This document shows, piece after piece, positions 22,025 through 34,291 of a stretch of DNA of 64,000 nt (positions within the stretch are counted from its first letter, which is position 1; every line of letters starts with the position of its first letter). The stretch spans positions 62,001 through 126,000 of the forward strand of contig PDUO01000064.1 in the NCBI GenBank assembly GCA_003008705.1, written 5' to 3'. The notes beneath the pieces were generated by a model. The model was not told the origin of the DNA. It saw only the letters and a list, made by a program, of their open reading frames with translations, and ran no database searches. The DNA comes from Pezicula radicicola (Eukaryota; Ascomycota; Leotiomycetes; Helotiales; Dermateaceae). A program made the position numbers and the translations under genes.

Positions 22025-22823
22025 CTACTCATCATCCAAAATACTACTGGCAAGCCGACCAAAGTATGGAACCTCACACCTGCAAAAGTCAGCTTATGTT
22101 CTCTCGGTTACGCCACCACCTTCAACATACCTGTCTAAAGTATCCGCTATGATATAATTAGCTCACTGTAATCCAAGATACTCAATAGCAAAGCAGAACT
22201 TACCATCTCGATATGCCCGCATAGTCAGATACCCAATAAGCCCCAAATCCACCAAAAATATAGTCCAAGAAACCCACGATGACCAGGAGAAGACCAGATG
22301 TAAGACAAACATAGCAGTAAACAGCAAAGCAGATTGCCAAGCATGAAACCTATAGCCACCAGAAAATCAGCATCAGCATCACAACCAGTATCCTCAACCC
22401 TCAATCCCCATCTAAGCATCCATATATTCCACACGAAAAAACCCACCTAACATAATCACTCTTATGTTCCATAACCAACAACAGCACTCCCCCCACAGGA
22501 GGCAACAACAGATAAGCCAAACAAGCTTCGTAATCGAGACGAATAGGCAAAGAAGTCTCGAAATCATTCAGACCAGCCCTCCCGGCCTCAGGATCTCCTC
22601 CTAGCCTGTTTCCAAAGCCACCAACATTATTGCCAAATGAGGTTCTTGGTGATGATTCCTCTGCTGGTGCCCACGGGTTTGCGGAGGCCTTTGGTGGGTT
22701 GAAAGGTGATTGAACGCGTGGAGATCGGAAACCAGGGGAGAAGGAACGTCGACCGCCTTCTGGTGGTGGTGAGAGGGCGCGGTTGGTCTCTGGGGATTGA
22801 TCTTGATAGGGTGCGAAATCCAT
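22025..22823 (-). CDS. Tic20-like / DUF4870-type small membrane protein
   Basis: Four exons (22823-22447, 22349-22204, 22146-22131, 22079-22025) encode 197 residues; exon 3 is only 16 nt. The N-terminal ~85 residues are Pro/Ser/Gly-rich with many SP sites. The conserved part begins SLPIRLDYEACLAYLLLPPV and has three or four hydrophobic segments: LAYLLLPPVGGVLLLVM, ALLFTAMFVLHLVFSW and TIFLVDLGLIGYLTM. YVRFHAWQSALL is spliced across intron 1. This pattern (a few helices, HAWQS motif) matches a widespread eukaryotic and bacterial integral-membrane family of unknown function related to Tic20. Its cellular membrane is not evident. The ATG at 22823 starts MDFAPYQDQSP. Confidence 0.85.
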
Positions 22824-23292
22824 ACTGTGGATGGTTGTAGAGACGTGGTATCAGTAGCAGGTCGTGAAGTTAAGCAAGTCGCACGACGTATGAGGTGGGA
22901 GGACGCGACGCGAGGCTCTACTCAGCCCAAACTAAGTTTGGACATGAGCGGATGCAGATCATTCAATTACAAGGCACGTCTACTCAGAAGGTCTTAATTA
23001 CGCTCTCTTAAAACATCTTATGTTCAAATCCATACTATCAAAGACTATCAGTCCTGCTTCCGAGTATACGCACGCTACCTATGCTAGCCTGTAATTAAGA
23101 GATCGAACGCCGGTAACGAAGTATCCTTGCAGGACTTTCTTGCAATATGCCCTGTCAGAACTTTTCACGTCCCAAAGCATTCAATCATTCCATGGCACCT
23201 TGCTCCTGTGCCCAATCCTATCCCTGGGGATATCATAACCCCTTGTCCATTTAGTATTGTCCATACCTCCTCGCTCTTCATCAATCGTTCAT
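22824..23292. other. Intergenic
   Basis: About 470 bases between two minus-strand genes. No coding region, tRNA or repeat is supported. Confidence 0.4.
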
Positions 23293-24427
23293 TCATCGAA
23301 ACTCCATTGCAGCAAAACACCCACGATCCTCAACGTGCTTTAATTCTAATTGCTGAAACCTAAACAATGTGTTAGAAAGACTTCAAAAACATATTTTCAA
23401 AACGGCAGACTCACTTCTCGCTCTTTGCGTGGAAATATATACCGCTAACCGTCCCCTGAATTTGATTGAAGCAGATATAGTAAAATCCTTCAAAGCTCGC
23501 ACCACTGATGGTCCGAACTCGGTGGTCAGGAACGAGAAAGTGTTCTTTCCACCTCATGAAGATGTTCTCTCGCTGTGCCAAATTGGGAATATGTAAATGC
23601 CCCTTTTTAGCCTGTTTTTGAAATGGCCGAAAAGCCGAGAACTTTGCCCAGTGTTGCAAGTCTACCTTGTCTGTCGATCCCCAGTCCTGATGTTGGGTGA
23701 GGAAAGAGTATTTAGAGCCAATGATCTCGCCTTCGAAATATGTTGTGAGTGTTGGGTGGTCTTCGGTAAGTCCTATTTCAAAATATACCATCAGCATCCT
23801 AATCATTGAAATAGTACTGGATTTAAGAAATGCCATACCTTGAATACGCAAGTACCCGCACAAGAAGGATTCTCTCATATCCACATGTTTTATCTCTACC
23901 TGAACATCATAGACTTGACGCTCGGATTGCTGAGTGCCATGGAACTTGCTACCGGCGCGTAAGAAGGAAGATGGGGAAGATGGTATAAGCTATACACTCC
24001 ATCAGTACATTCAATTCCATTATGTTATGGGGCCAAAGTATCTACGTACTCGGATATTCGAAAAGTCATAGCCCATGGAAGGTGAGCCTTGATGACAGTC
24101 CGCTAGTGCAGACAACTCACTTTCCTCGTGCTTGTCAGCAACCGTGCTCATTGGCGACAGCATATCTGCCGCCGTTGAGTCTTCTTCGATATCCCCCTGC
24201 TTTGTACTTCGCTGCGTGGGAGTATTGGTTTCTGTGGAAGCGGGCTCAGGGGGGTCAGACGGCGGAGGCGTAGGCTGATGCACTTCTGGTGTCGCTACAA
24301 TCGCCTGATCGTGAGAATCATCCATCTCGGCGTTCCTCCAGCTGGCTCTGTCATCTTCAGGTGGGCATGAGGTATGCTGCGACAATGTTGCTCCAGCGAT
24401 GGTCTCGTCGGTCGAGGGCGTGGGCAT
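23293..24427 (-). CDS. GID4: GID complex substrate receptor, Gid4/Vid24
   Basis: Four exons (24427-24050, 23989-23839, 23772-23415, 23359-23293) give 317 residues. The first ~125 residues are disordered (Pro/Thr/Ser/Glu). The Vid24 beta-barrel then begins with FLRAGSKFHGTQQSERQVYD and continues with FLCGYLRIQ joined to GLTEDHPTLTTYFEGEIIG. GFYYICFNQIQGTVSGIYFH follows, and the last exon adds FQQLELKHV. Gid4 recognises Pro/N-degrons on gluconeogenic enzymes such as fructose-1,6-bisphosphatase and presents them to the GID ubiquitin ligase when glucose returns. The barrel is complete and every intron keeps frame. The ATG at 24427 (MPTPSTDE) is the first good start. Confidence 0.93.
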
Positions 24428-24843
24428 GGTCGCGCCCGCGCAAGCCAGGCTGTGACGTGGAAAAGCAACTAGTGATACAGAAAGAGAAAAGAGGTAATGG
24501 ACAAGAGAGCGATTAGATAGACATGGCAGTTTGTTGTCGCAAAGGCACTTCTCACAATGGCCAAGTGATAAGGTTGAGGAAGAGGCTAACGGTGAACAGT
24601 ACAGCCGCAGCCGCAACCCTGCTGTTCGTTGACGCGGGGGCGCATTTCAACGTCGCGTGAGTCGGGTAGAAGTAAAGGATCCACCAAACTCTAATGCATT
24701 TCCGTACAAACAAGACCATCATTAACTGACTGACTGACTGAATGTAAATGATCTGCTTTTCCATTTCTATGGTATCCTTAAGACGTGAAATATGTAACGC
24801 CATACTCCCAAATTAAAGCCCCAGTGCTGTCTATACACTCCAC
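24428..24843. other. Intergenic
   Basis: About 415 bases between GID4 and MAGO, both minus strand. It includes a four-unit GACT run near 24727-24745. No gene is supported. Confidence 0.4.
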
Positions 24844-25567
24844 TCAAATTGGCTTAATTTTGAAATGCAATGCAATCAAGGAGAAAACCAACGCCTTCAA
24901 ATCCTGCACAAGGTAGTAGAAGACACGAAGACCTTCTGGGTCCGCTGACTCTGTGACATCGACCAGAGAGCCAATCTTAGCAGTCTGGTAGAAAATATGT
25001 TAGCATACGAGCTCAAAAGTATCCGGACAAGCGTACCTCAAAAGCGATATGTTCACTGCCCATCCGAATCTCTAGCTCTTGACGTCCATCCTTGTTCTTC
25101 TGTGGCCACTTTGCATCGTCTTCCCTATATGACAATAAGCGAATTGCTTCCGGAAGGATTTCTGTAATAAGAAACGTACTTCATGATCTCGCTTGTCTTA
25201 ATTATGCGCTTGATCTCGTCGACCAGCAGGGAGCTGACGCACACTATCGAGGGTATTAGTATGGTGTATTGATGGGAGGTGGTTTGACATACTCTCTTTG
25301 CGGATGAGGGAGTCATTTCGGTAGTTGGAGTTGTTTGCGTATCGCGCAGAAGCACTTCTTCCGTCTCCTAGTGCTCTGAAGTCGAATTCTGTGCAACAAT
25401 GTGAGATTCGCAGTGGTGGAGGGGTGGTTCTGGATACTCACCAAGGAACTCATGTCCATGTCGACCTGAATGCCCAGAGCTGCATTATTATTAGTCCTTG
25501 CAGTGGTCCAGAAGCTGCAGTTGACTTACTAGTAGCGAATATAAAAAGGCTCGCTGGAGGCAGCCAT
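24844..25567 (-). CDS. MAGO: Mago nashi, exon junction complex core protein
   Basis: Six small exons (25567-25530, 25479-25442, 25388-25293, 25243-25180, 25124-25037, 24984-24844) encode 154 residues, the normal Mago length. Splicing restores the conserved core [20 protein letters not shown], then the segments [58 protein letters not shown] and [20 protein letters not shown]. It ends with FKIKPI. Mago forms a tight heterodimer with Y14 (RBM8A) and clamps eIF4A3 on spliced mRNA; in fungi it serves nuclear mRNP metabolism. Five introns of 49-55 nt in a 465-nt coding sequence is high density. It is divergent from the beta-COP gene, with 595 bp between the ATGs. Confidence 0.95.
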
Positions 25568-26162
25568 TTTGTTGTAGAGAAAGCAAGAGGTTAACCTGTC
25601 GAAGAGGCTCTGATTGAAGTTTCGCGATAGCCTTGCCGTGTAGGATAGAGCGGCGTCAGGTTCTCAAATGTTGATATTGGAGTATTTTGAGGCGAAAACA
25701 AGATTTAAATTCAGTAAGCCACAATAGGAAACTAGTTTGCTTTTACAATTCACTGCTCTTACCATCACTCACCTGCAACTCCAAGTCAAACTTGATGTGC
25801 TTCCTGTTGCTTGAATTGATATTCTGACATCTTGCCGCTGCTTTTGTCCAAGGATTATTTCGTGGGGTTTAATAACACGTGATATTGAAAGTCTTGGCAA
25901 ATGCCACATTGAAGTCCACCAGGAACACCTAATCGAGAAAGCTGTCTATCTCAAGATTATGAACCTCTGATGCGCAACGTTCCTCCGCGTCTCTCTCTCC
26001 GCGCGAACAGATAATTGGCAGCACATAATCTAAATCACCTACAATTTGAACAATAAATTCGTACCCAAGGAAGTCGGTATACTGCCATAACAACCCTTCC
26101 ATCACGCACAAGAGAGCACTCGGCGCATCCTTTACATTTCCCCTTGAGGGATCACCGCAACC
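25568..26162. other. Divergent promoter region, MAGO and beta-COP
   Basis: About 595 bases between the two start codons with no supported gene. A 90-codon minus-strand frame at 25929-26201 overlaps the beta-COP start and has no family features. Confidence 0.4.
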
Positions 26163-29100
26163 ATGGCGACATTCTTGGAAAACTCCTATAGTTTGGTTCA
26201 CCAGGACAATGCGGCGGACGTACCTACAATGTCAGATCTGCGGACGCAGCTGGAGAAAGGGACAGATGAGAGCAAGTGCGAGACCATGAAGCGCATTCTC
26301 ACAGTTATGCTCAACGGCGACCCAATGCCTCAACTACTTATGCACATCATTCGATTTGTGATGCCCTCGAAGCACAAGGCTCTAAAGAAACTCCTTTACT
26401 TCTACTACGAAATATGCCCCAAACTGGACAGCTCTGGCAAGTTAAAGCAAGAAATGATTTTGGTCTGGTAAGGTGGCCCCAATGGTTAATTTGGCTATCA
26501 ACTAAGCCTATATGTAGTAACGGAATTCGAAATGATCTTCAACATCCCAACGAATACGTTCGTGGCAACACGTTGCGATTTTTGTGCAAGCTTCGGGAAT
26601 CCGAACTCATCGAACCCCTCCTATCCTCAGCTAGATCTTGCCTCGAGCACCGTCATGCATATGTCCGCAAGAACGCTGTCTTTGCAGTCGCCTCCATTTT
26701 CCAACATTCCGAAAGTCTCATTCCCGACGCCCCTGAGCTGATAGCTACCTTCTTGGAGACGGAGAGTGATCATACCTGCAAGCGTAATGCTTTTGCAGCG
26801 CTTGTGAGCATAAGTCACGACAAGGCCCTTACGTATCTGAGCAATGTATTTGATGGGATTCCAAACGCTGATGAACTATTGCAATTGGTTGAGTTGGAAT
26901 TCATTCGTAAAGATGCTATCCAAAACTCACAAAACAAGGTATGATATTCTATGCGAACCCTAACCTATTCTAACAATGGACAGGCTCGCTATCTACGGCT
27001 CATCTTCGACCTGCTGGAGGCTGGTGCAACCACAGTTGTTTATGAAGCTGCTTCATCTCTCACTGCCTTGACCAGTAACCCTGTAGCAGTCAAAGCTGCA
27101 GCCTCGAAGTTCATAGAGTTGAGCATCAAGGAGGCCGACAACAACGTCAAGCTTATTGTTCTTGACCGTGTTGACGTTTTAAGACAAAAGAACGAGGGCG
27201 TATTAGATGACCTGACTATGGAAATCCTGCGTGTCTTGTCAAGTCCAGATATCGACGTCCGGAGGAAAGCACTTGGAATTGCAATGGAAATGGTCTCCAG
27301 TAAGAACGTCGAGGAGGTTGTGTTGCTTTTGAAAAAGGAGCTTTCAAAAACGGTCGATCAAGAGTACGAAAAAAACAACGAGTACCGACAACTTCTCATT
27401 CACTCCATCCATCAGTGCGCGATCAAGTTTTCCGAAGTTGCTGCAAGTGTCGTCGGACTATTGATGGACTTTATTGCGGATTTCAACAATACTTCAGCTG
27501 TAGATGTTATTTCGTTTGTGAAGGAGGTGGTAGAGAAATTCCCTCAGCTCCGACCCTCAATTGTGGAACGTCTGGTTGCAACATTGAGCGAGGTTCGCGC
27601 TGGCAAGGTGTACAGAGGGGCTCTCTGGATTGTTGGAGAGTACTCTCTAGAGGCAAATGATATTCGAGATGCGTGGAGAAAGATCCGGGCTAGTCTGGGC
27701 GAGATACCGATTCTAGCATCAGAACAACGCCTTTTGGACGAAGTCGCTGATGGCGCCGAGCAAAAAGAACCAGAGCAGGTCAACGGGCACTCGAAAGCCG
27801 CCCCAACTGGATCCCGACGCGTACTCGCTGATGGTACATACGCGACGGAGAGCGCCCTTACAAGTCAGTCTGCTGTGTCCGCGAAACTGGAAGCCGTCAA
27901 GGCCGCTCAGAAACCTCCGCTTCGTCAACTTATCCTCGAGGGCGACTATTACCTAGCCTCCGTACTCTCGTCAACCCTCACCAAACTCGTCATGCGTCAC
28001 TCAGAAATTTCTTCCGAAGTTTCACGCACCAATGCACTGCGCGCTGAGGCTATGCTGATCATGATATCTATTATCCGTGTCGGTCAATCACAATTCGTCA
28101 AAGCACCAATTGATGAGGATTCCGTTGACAGAATCATGTCATGTGTAAGATCTCTCGCTGAATTCTCTCAAAACAAGGATCTGGAGACTGTATTCTTGGA
28201 CGATACTCGAAAAGCTTTCCGGGCCATGGTTCAGGTGGAAGAGCAGAAGCGAGCAGCAAAAGATGCTGTTGAAAAAGCCAAGACTGCCGTGCAAGTCGAC
28301 GATGTGGTTTCCATCAGACAACTAGCCAAGAAGAATGCCGGTGACGGAACAGATGAGATAGAACTCGATCTTGAAAAGGCTACTGGTGGCGATTCGACCG
28401 TTGAGGACTTGTCTTCAAAACTTAGTCGAGTTGTGCAACTTACTGGTTTCTCTGATCCAGTTTATGCAGAAGCATACGTCAAGGTCCACCAGTTCGATAT
28501 TGTTCTTGATGTTCTTCTCGTAAATCAAACCACCGAAACCCTTCAGAACCTTTCTGTCGAATTTGCAACACTTGGGGATCTCAAGGTGGTCGAGCGACCA
28601 ACTACACAAAACCTGGGCCCCCACGACTTCCTGAATGTTCAATCAACGATCAAGGTGTCATCTACAGATACTGGTGTCATTTTTGGAAACGTGGTGTATG
28701 ATGGTGCCAGCTCGACAGAGAATAACGTTGTTATTCTGAACGATGTACATGTCGATATCATGGATTACATCCAACCTGCGGTATGCACTGAGACGCAGTT
28801 CCGAACCATGTGGACCGAGTTTGAGTGGGAGAATAAGGTCAACATTAACTCAAAAGCCAAATCGTTGCGCGAGTTCTTGACCCAGCTCATGGCATGCACC
28901 AATATGAGCTGCCTTACACCAGAAGCTTCCCTCAAGGGCGACTGTCAATTCTTGAGTGCAAATCTATACGCACGCAGTGTGTTCGGTACGTGAACTGTAT
29001 CCCTTCTTTAACATATAATCTAACAATAGCTAGGCGAGGATGCACTTGCAAACTTGAGCATAGAAAAGGAGGGTGAAGACGGACCCGTGACAGGCTTTGT

Positions 29101-29185
29101 GCGAATCCGCAGTAGATCGCAAGGCCTGGCACTAAGTCTGGGGTCGCTGAAGGGGTTGAATAAGGTTGGGGAGGTCGCTGCATGA
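26163..29185 (+). CDS. SEC26: Coatomer subunit beta (beta-COP)
   Basis: Four exons (26163-26467, 26518-26938, 26984-28985, 29034-29185) encode 959 residues, the full length for beta-COP. The N-terminal adaptin-like HEAT solenoid includes [19 protein letters not shown], the spliced [20 protein letters not shown] and [14 protein letters not shown] charged linker (about residues 470-500) follows. The C-terminal coatomer beta domain and appendage are represented by [40 protein letters not shown] and [13 protein letters not shown]. Beta-COP is part of the COPI coat that carries Golgi-to-ER retrograde traffic and should be essential. All introns are 45-50 nt. The start [13 protein letters not shown] matches the family. 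No oddity is seen. Confidence 0.96.
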
Positions 29186-29733
29186 ACGGCGTCCATAGGT
29201 AGATTATGACAAATGTATCAGCAGACTTGTGTGAAGTCTTAGTTCAAGGACTTGTCAGGGGAAACATGACTTTAGCGAGGCGCTTGAGCGTGGCTGAGGC
29301 TCGCCCAAACGAAGCGGCGCCGAAATGGTGTCAAATCAGAAAGCAGCTTTCACGGAACAAGCCGGAGACTTTTGTTACGGTTTGCTATATTGAATGGCGC
29401 AAAAGTCCAAAAGGAGTTAATTAGAAGCACAGAAATCAAGGTACAACAATCGATTTAAATCCATAAATAGAGGCCCCATTATTGAGTGGCAAGCGTACCT
29501 GCATGCATTAGTGAACATGTGAAAGGGCTGGTACCTTTTATCAGGGTGCCCCGATTGGGGTAGGTAGTTATGATGGCCTCGGTTCAATGCAATCTTTCAA
29601 ATACGACCCGGACCGCTCAGGGACCTCCTCGTTTCCACCATCACCATAGCACGAAGTATCATAGCAAAGAGCACTCTCTCTCCACGTCTCCGTTATTTTT
29701 TAGGATGCGTGAGCTATCAAGGCATAACCAGCC
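29186..29733. other. Intergenic
   Basis: About 550 bases between two plus-strand genes: the beta-COP 3' region and the lipid-kinase promoter. No gene is supported. Confidence 0.4.
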
Positions 29734-31471
29734 ATGACGACAACATCTTTCCCACCTGACAATCCGTTTGTCGACCCCACCTCCTTCGAAGAGCAAGGGC
29801 GGGATTCTTCCTTTGCTATAGACCTTACTCTGGTTGTAGGCAGAAACGCTTCCCTCAGCCTTGGGACTGATTCTCTTATTGTACTTGGTAAAGCACCCAC
29901 CGGTTGCACAGCAACGAACCCTTTGCTTACAGTATATGCTAGATGAGGATTTTGAGAGACGAGACACTAGCAATTGCTGTGGGTTGTGGCCATCAGGTAA
30001 CAAAATATCATTACTCCGGCTTTTCCGTATCTCCTAATATTTCTTACTCACACAAGACTTCTAGCCGGCGCAAATACCCGGGCAATCCCATTCTATAACA
30101 TTCTCTGGGCCGAATTCTCCGGATCAGACATTACTGTCCAGTATGCCTCTGCGACATCGAAAAAGGTAGTAAGGGCCGCGACCTTACAATACACGATAGA
30201 GTCACCCAACCCGGAACAAATAGGAAAATGGATCGAGAGGCTTCTAGAGCGTGCATATGGAGAATCACAAAAGAACAAGAGGGCAAAAGTGCTAGTCAAT
30301 CCACACGCTGGGAAAGGAAGTGCCGTCAAGTGGTATCACAGAGATATTGAGCCTCTTCTCAAGGCTGCAAGATGTCCGATCGATATGGTGAAGACCCGGT
30401 ACAGCGGCGAGGCTGTGGAAATTGTTGAAAATATGGATATCGAGGCATTCGATATGGTTGTCTCTTGTTCTGGTGATGGCCTGCCTCATGAGGTATTTAA
30501 TGGCCTTGGCAGGAGAGCAGACGCCAGAAAAGCTTTATCAAAGATTGCGGTTGTTCAATTACCCTGCGGTAGTGGCAACGCCATGAGCTGCAACCTTAAC
30601 GGGACGGATAGCACCAGTTTGGCTACCTTGGCTATCATCAAAGGCTTTCCAACACCGATGGACCTTGTTTCGATTACCCAAGGAGAAACTCGGACTCTTA
30701 GCTTCCTCTCCCAGGCTGTAGGTGTTGTAGCTGAGTGTGATCTAGCAACCGAGCATCTTCGATGGATGGGCGCTGCACGATTCACTTATGGTTTCCTGGT
30801 GAGGCTTTTGGGGAAGACTGTGTACCCTTGTGATATAGCGGTCAAGGTAGCCATTGAAGACAAACCTTCAATCAAGCAGCATTACAGGAAAGAAAAGGAT
30901 AACCATGAACCAGCCAGTGAGCGGAGAGGGTATAGGCACCTTCTTGATGATGATGCTTCTGCCAGTACTGGTAGTGGATCAGAGGACGGCTTGCCTCCTC
31001 TAAGATATGGGACTGTCATGGATAAGCTTCCAGAGGGATGGGAAATGCTTCCATACAATAACTTGGGCAATTTCTATTGTGGAAACGTAAGTGAACAGTA
31101 GCTGGGACTATGTTATAAAAAACTGACCATTATAGATGGCTTACATGTCCTCCGATGCAAATTTCTTCCCATCTTCTCTACCTAATGACGGGTACATGGA
31201 CCTGGTTACAATTGATGGCGATATTAGCCGTTTAGCAGCATTGAATATGATGCTTTCAGTGGAGACCGGGAAATTCTTCGATAATCCTATGGTCAATGTT
31301 CGCAAAGTGCTGGGTTACCGTATTATCCCCAAGCAGCAAGGTGACGGCTACATCAGCATCGACGGTGAACGAGTTCCGTTCCAACCGTTCCAGGCCGAAG
31401 TACATAAGGGTCTCGGCACCGTTCTCTCCAAAAGCGGTCATATGTACGAAGCCGCTGGACCACTTCCTTAA
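29734..31471 (+). CDS. LCB4: Sphingoid long-chain-base kinase (Lcb4/Lcb5 type)
   Basis: Four exons (29734-29887, 29943-29996, 30065-31086, 31136-31471) give 521 residues. The lipid-kinase catalytic domain is clear: NPHAGKGSAVKW from residue 148, the ATP-binding SGDG at 205-208 in VVSCSGDGLPHEVFNGL, and LPCGSGNAMSCNL. The C-terminal lobe carries YMSSDANFFPSSLPNDGYMD and the closing YISIDGERVPFQPFQAEVH. The enzyme phosphorylates phytosphingosine or dihydrosphingosine to the 1-phosphate, which controls growth and stress signalling and leads to lyase breakdown. The two short N-terminal exons have the right phases, and the ATG at 29734 starts MTTTSFPPDNP. An acidic insertion (about residues 355-385) is not conserved in the family. 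Confidence 0.93.
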
Positions 31472-31722
31472 TTTTCTTTTGATCTTTACTCGGGCGTTTT
31501 GAAAAGAATTCGCTTCTCGCACCCTACAAATGATACCCAGAGCTGGAACGCCCTATGGCAAGTTGAGATAGCATTGGAATTACTTCTGTATATCCAGCGA
31601 GCAAAATAAAAAGTACCCGCATTTTCCTTTAACGCCTTGCCAATTCATCCTGAAAGAGTCCCTTAATTTTAATGCTCCTCGCCAATTGTTCTTCTTGATT
31701 CGATGTGAGCCTTGTATCTGTT

Positions 31723-32482
31723 TCAATCCTCAATACCACCCCAGCCCTCTTCTTCAACTTTCTCTTCCACTGGCTTCTCGTTCCCTGGTAACCGCTCGTC
31801 TGCTAATGCCTCTTTTGATTTGGTTCTGACAGGTTTTGTCGGGCTTCCCTTGGCCAGTTTTTGTAAAGGCTCTAACAACAATTCCAACGGCACTTCAGCA
31901 TCATCTATAGCGCCTACTCTCTCCAACTCATCGACATAGATGTCGATAACATGGAAGCGCATGCCGTTCGGTATCCTCATATCGTCCAAATTACAAGGAA
32001 TTTCCTCTAACAGTGCTAGATGCTCCTTCACCAGATCCTCCTCCCACTTCCCCAGCTTCAGAACTTCGAATGTAGCACCAAGATATCTTCTCGTAAGTAG
32101 TAAGAATTTCTCCATACGGAGTACATCGATATTGGTCCATTCGCGCTGCATTGTCTGCCAGAAGGCGCGTAAGAATGGGACTGTGGACGCAGAAGGGAGA
32201 ACTGAGACGAGGGAGGCAAGGTCATTGGCTAGAGCTTGCTGTGTGCGTGCTCTATCGGACATCCACATGCAGTAAAATAGGCCCTTCCATAATTTTAAGA
32301 GTTCGAGGGCTGGGAGGTCGCGACGTCCTGAAAGGTAGGTTTTGAGAGACTGGACGGCTTTATCGCGAGTTGGTCTGTCTGTTCTGAATTAGTTACTAGT
32401 GAGATAATATTCAGAATTAGATTCTTATACCATTGGCAGCCAACTGTTTCACGAACGGCGTTTGCTGGATATCTGAAGCCAT
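31723..32482 (-). CDS. RRP1: Ribosomal RNA processing protein 1 (Nop52 family)
   Basis: Two exons (32482-32431, 32378-31723) give 235 residues. The family signature is clear: PFVKQLAAND spliced to RPTRDKAVQSLKTYLSGRRD, then LLKLWKGLFYCMWMSDR, FLRAFWQTMQREWTNIDVLR, KFLLLTRRYLGATFEVL and PNGMRFHVIDIYVDELERV. Rrp1 is a nucleolar factor of early pre-60S particles needed for 27S pre-rRNA processing. A basic/acidic tail (KPVRTKSKEAL to EEEGWGGIED) follows the helical domain. The second exon starts after GAACAG; the nearer TTCAG would break the frame. The start lies 202 bp from the ATG of the divergent SET-domain gene, so the two probably share a promoter region. Confidence 0.92.
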
Positions 32483-32684
32483 TTCGAGTGATTTAATGTT
32501 GTATGGCGGGGTTCAGCTTCAAGTGAACGATTGCTGTGGATTTTCTTCGAGGAAAATTGATAACGTGCACGAGCCAACAACGAGGCTGACTAGCAGCCTT
32601 GCAGGTCGCGAACTTCTTTTTATTACAACGCGTCTTCTTAACTTCACTTTACGCGTTTATTGATTGGATATACTGACTGACAAC

Positions 32685-33987
32685 ATGTTCTCACGACATT
32701 ATGAATATCATGGTGATGCGTCTAAGGTCAGTATAAGCTACTTGTATTTTTTCTTTCTCAATTGCTTATAGTCACTGGAATGAATAGTGTTCGTCCATAA
32801 TACGATCTGACTTCGAGCGTACAGTGTTGAGCTGATGAGAAAAGTTTCCCTGTCTAATTGCTAGTGTAAGAGATTTCAATGTATTGACAGCGGCCACGGC
32901 GCAGTTTTCAAGCCTGAACCATTCTTCACAGACAGGGTTCAGTCACTCCATTGAGACTTGGTAAAAGCAAAGTATCTGAAAGCCCGCTGACCTCTTTAGG
33001 AACTTGAGGAAGAAAGATCACAATGCCATTGGTGTCAAATCCGACAATTCTCGACCCATAAGCTATATCCTATAGCAATTATCAATGATGTCGACGATGC
33101 TACTCTACCATCTAACTTTTGTTTCATCGAATATTCAATTCTAGGCGAAGGTGTTGAAGCCGCCGACGATGCTTTCCGGACAGGATGTGAATGTACAGAT
33201 GATAAGGACTGCCAAACATGGGGTTGTCACTGTTTGCAGGATATGGATGTAGCTGATGATACAGACCAGAAGGCGAAAGTTTACGTCTATCACTCTACTG
33301 GTGATCGGAAACAGTGTCTCCGAGGCGCTGTACTCGAATCTAGAGATCCTATCTATGAGTGTCATTTAAGTTGTGCTTGTAGCACGCACTGTAGCAATCG
33401 TGTTGTAGAGAGAGGAAGGAAGATACCATTGCAGATATTTAGGACTAGTGACGGGCGAGGATGGGGTATGTTCTCTTTGTAGTACATATAATCCAGTGCT
33501 AACAATCACAGGTGTTCGATCACCCATCGATATCAAAAAGGGCCAATTTATTGATAAATATGTTGGAGAAATCATCACCTCGACCGAAGCCAATGCTCGG
33601 AGAGAAGATTCTGATGTAGCACAACGCAAAGATGTCTACCTATTCGCACTCGACAAATTCTCCGATGTATCGAGCATGGATCCACGTCTCGCAGGCCCGC
33701 CATTCGAAGTTGACGGTGAATTTTTCTCTGGCCCTACTCGATTCATCAACCACTCTTGTGACCCCAATTTGCGCAGCTTTGCAAGAGTCGGCGATCATGC
33801 AGATAAACACATTCACGATCTGGCATTCTTTGCTGTTGATGATATACCTGCCGGAGAGGAATTGACATTTGATTATGTTGATGGCGAGGACACAGATCTC
33901 ATCGAGGATTCTAATGACCCAAGGAAGAAGAAAGACATGACGAAGTGTCTGTGTGGGTCAGAAAATTGCCGCGGCTTTCTATGGTGA
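32685..33987 (+). CDS. SUV39-class histone H3K9 methyltransferase (Dim-5/Clr4-like)
   Basis: The catalytic part is in two secure exons, 33000-33465 and 33512-33987 (313 residues). Pre-SET: GCECTDDKDCQTWGCHCLQD and HLSCACSTHCSNRVV, the cysteine set that binds a three-zinc cluster. SET: GVRSPIDIKKGQFIDKYVGE, RFINHSCDPN (Asn273-His274-Ser-Cys276 in the full model) and EELTFDYVD. Post-SET: CLCGSENCRGFLW. These enzymes trimethylate H3 Lys9 and, in Neurospora, direct DNA methylation and RIP-linked silencing. Two upstream exons, 32685-32726 and 32865-32936, give a start at MFSRHYEYHGDASK and a total of 351 residues. They close in frame, but the second has a weak GTTCAG donor, so the N-terminus is tentative. 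No chromodomain is seen. PIAIINDVDDATLPSNFCFI precedes pre-SET as in Dim-5. Confidence 0.9.
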
Positions 33988-34291
33988 TAGTTGTTATTAT
34001 GGTATTGGACGGCGTTTTACGAAAATACCCTCAGGCCGGAGTTAGAGATGGACATTTTTTAAAGCGGTTGTGAGTCAAATAAAAGTCATAAAATTAAGAG
34101 AAAAGACCTTGGCCATAAGTTGAAGGAAATGATCGTGGTCGTGGTCATGGCTAGAGAGTGGCTGGCCTATCGTCTGCTCACTGGCAACAGTTAATTGAAC
34201 AGCACTCAGCGCAGCTAGAAATCTACGAAACAGACATACAATTCTACAAGAATACTACAGCAACAATCGCTGGATTCAGTTCAATTAGCAC

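Noticed and set aside
23020..23032. GTTCAAATCC, resembling a tRNA B box
   Set aside because: No A box at the right distance and no cloverleaf stems around it.
30289..31101. Separate 270-codon kinase gene starting at 30289
   Set aside because: The in-frame upstream exons at 29734, 29943 and 30065 and the downstream exon at 31136 complete the lipid-kinase domain; 30289 is an internal position.
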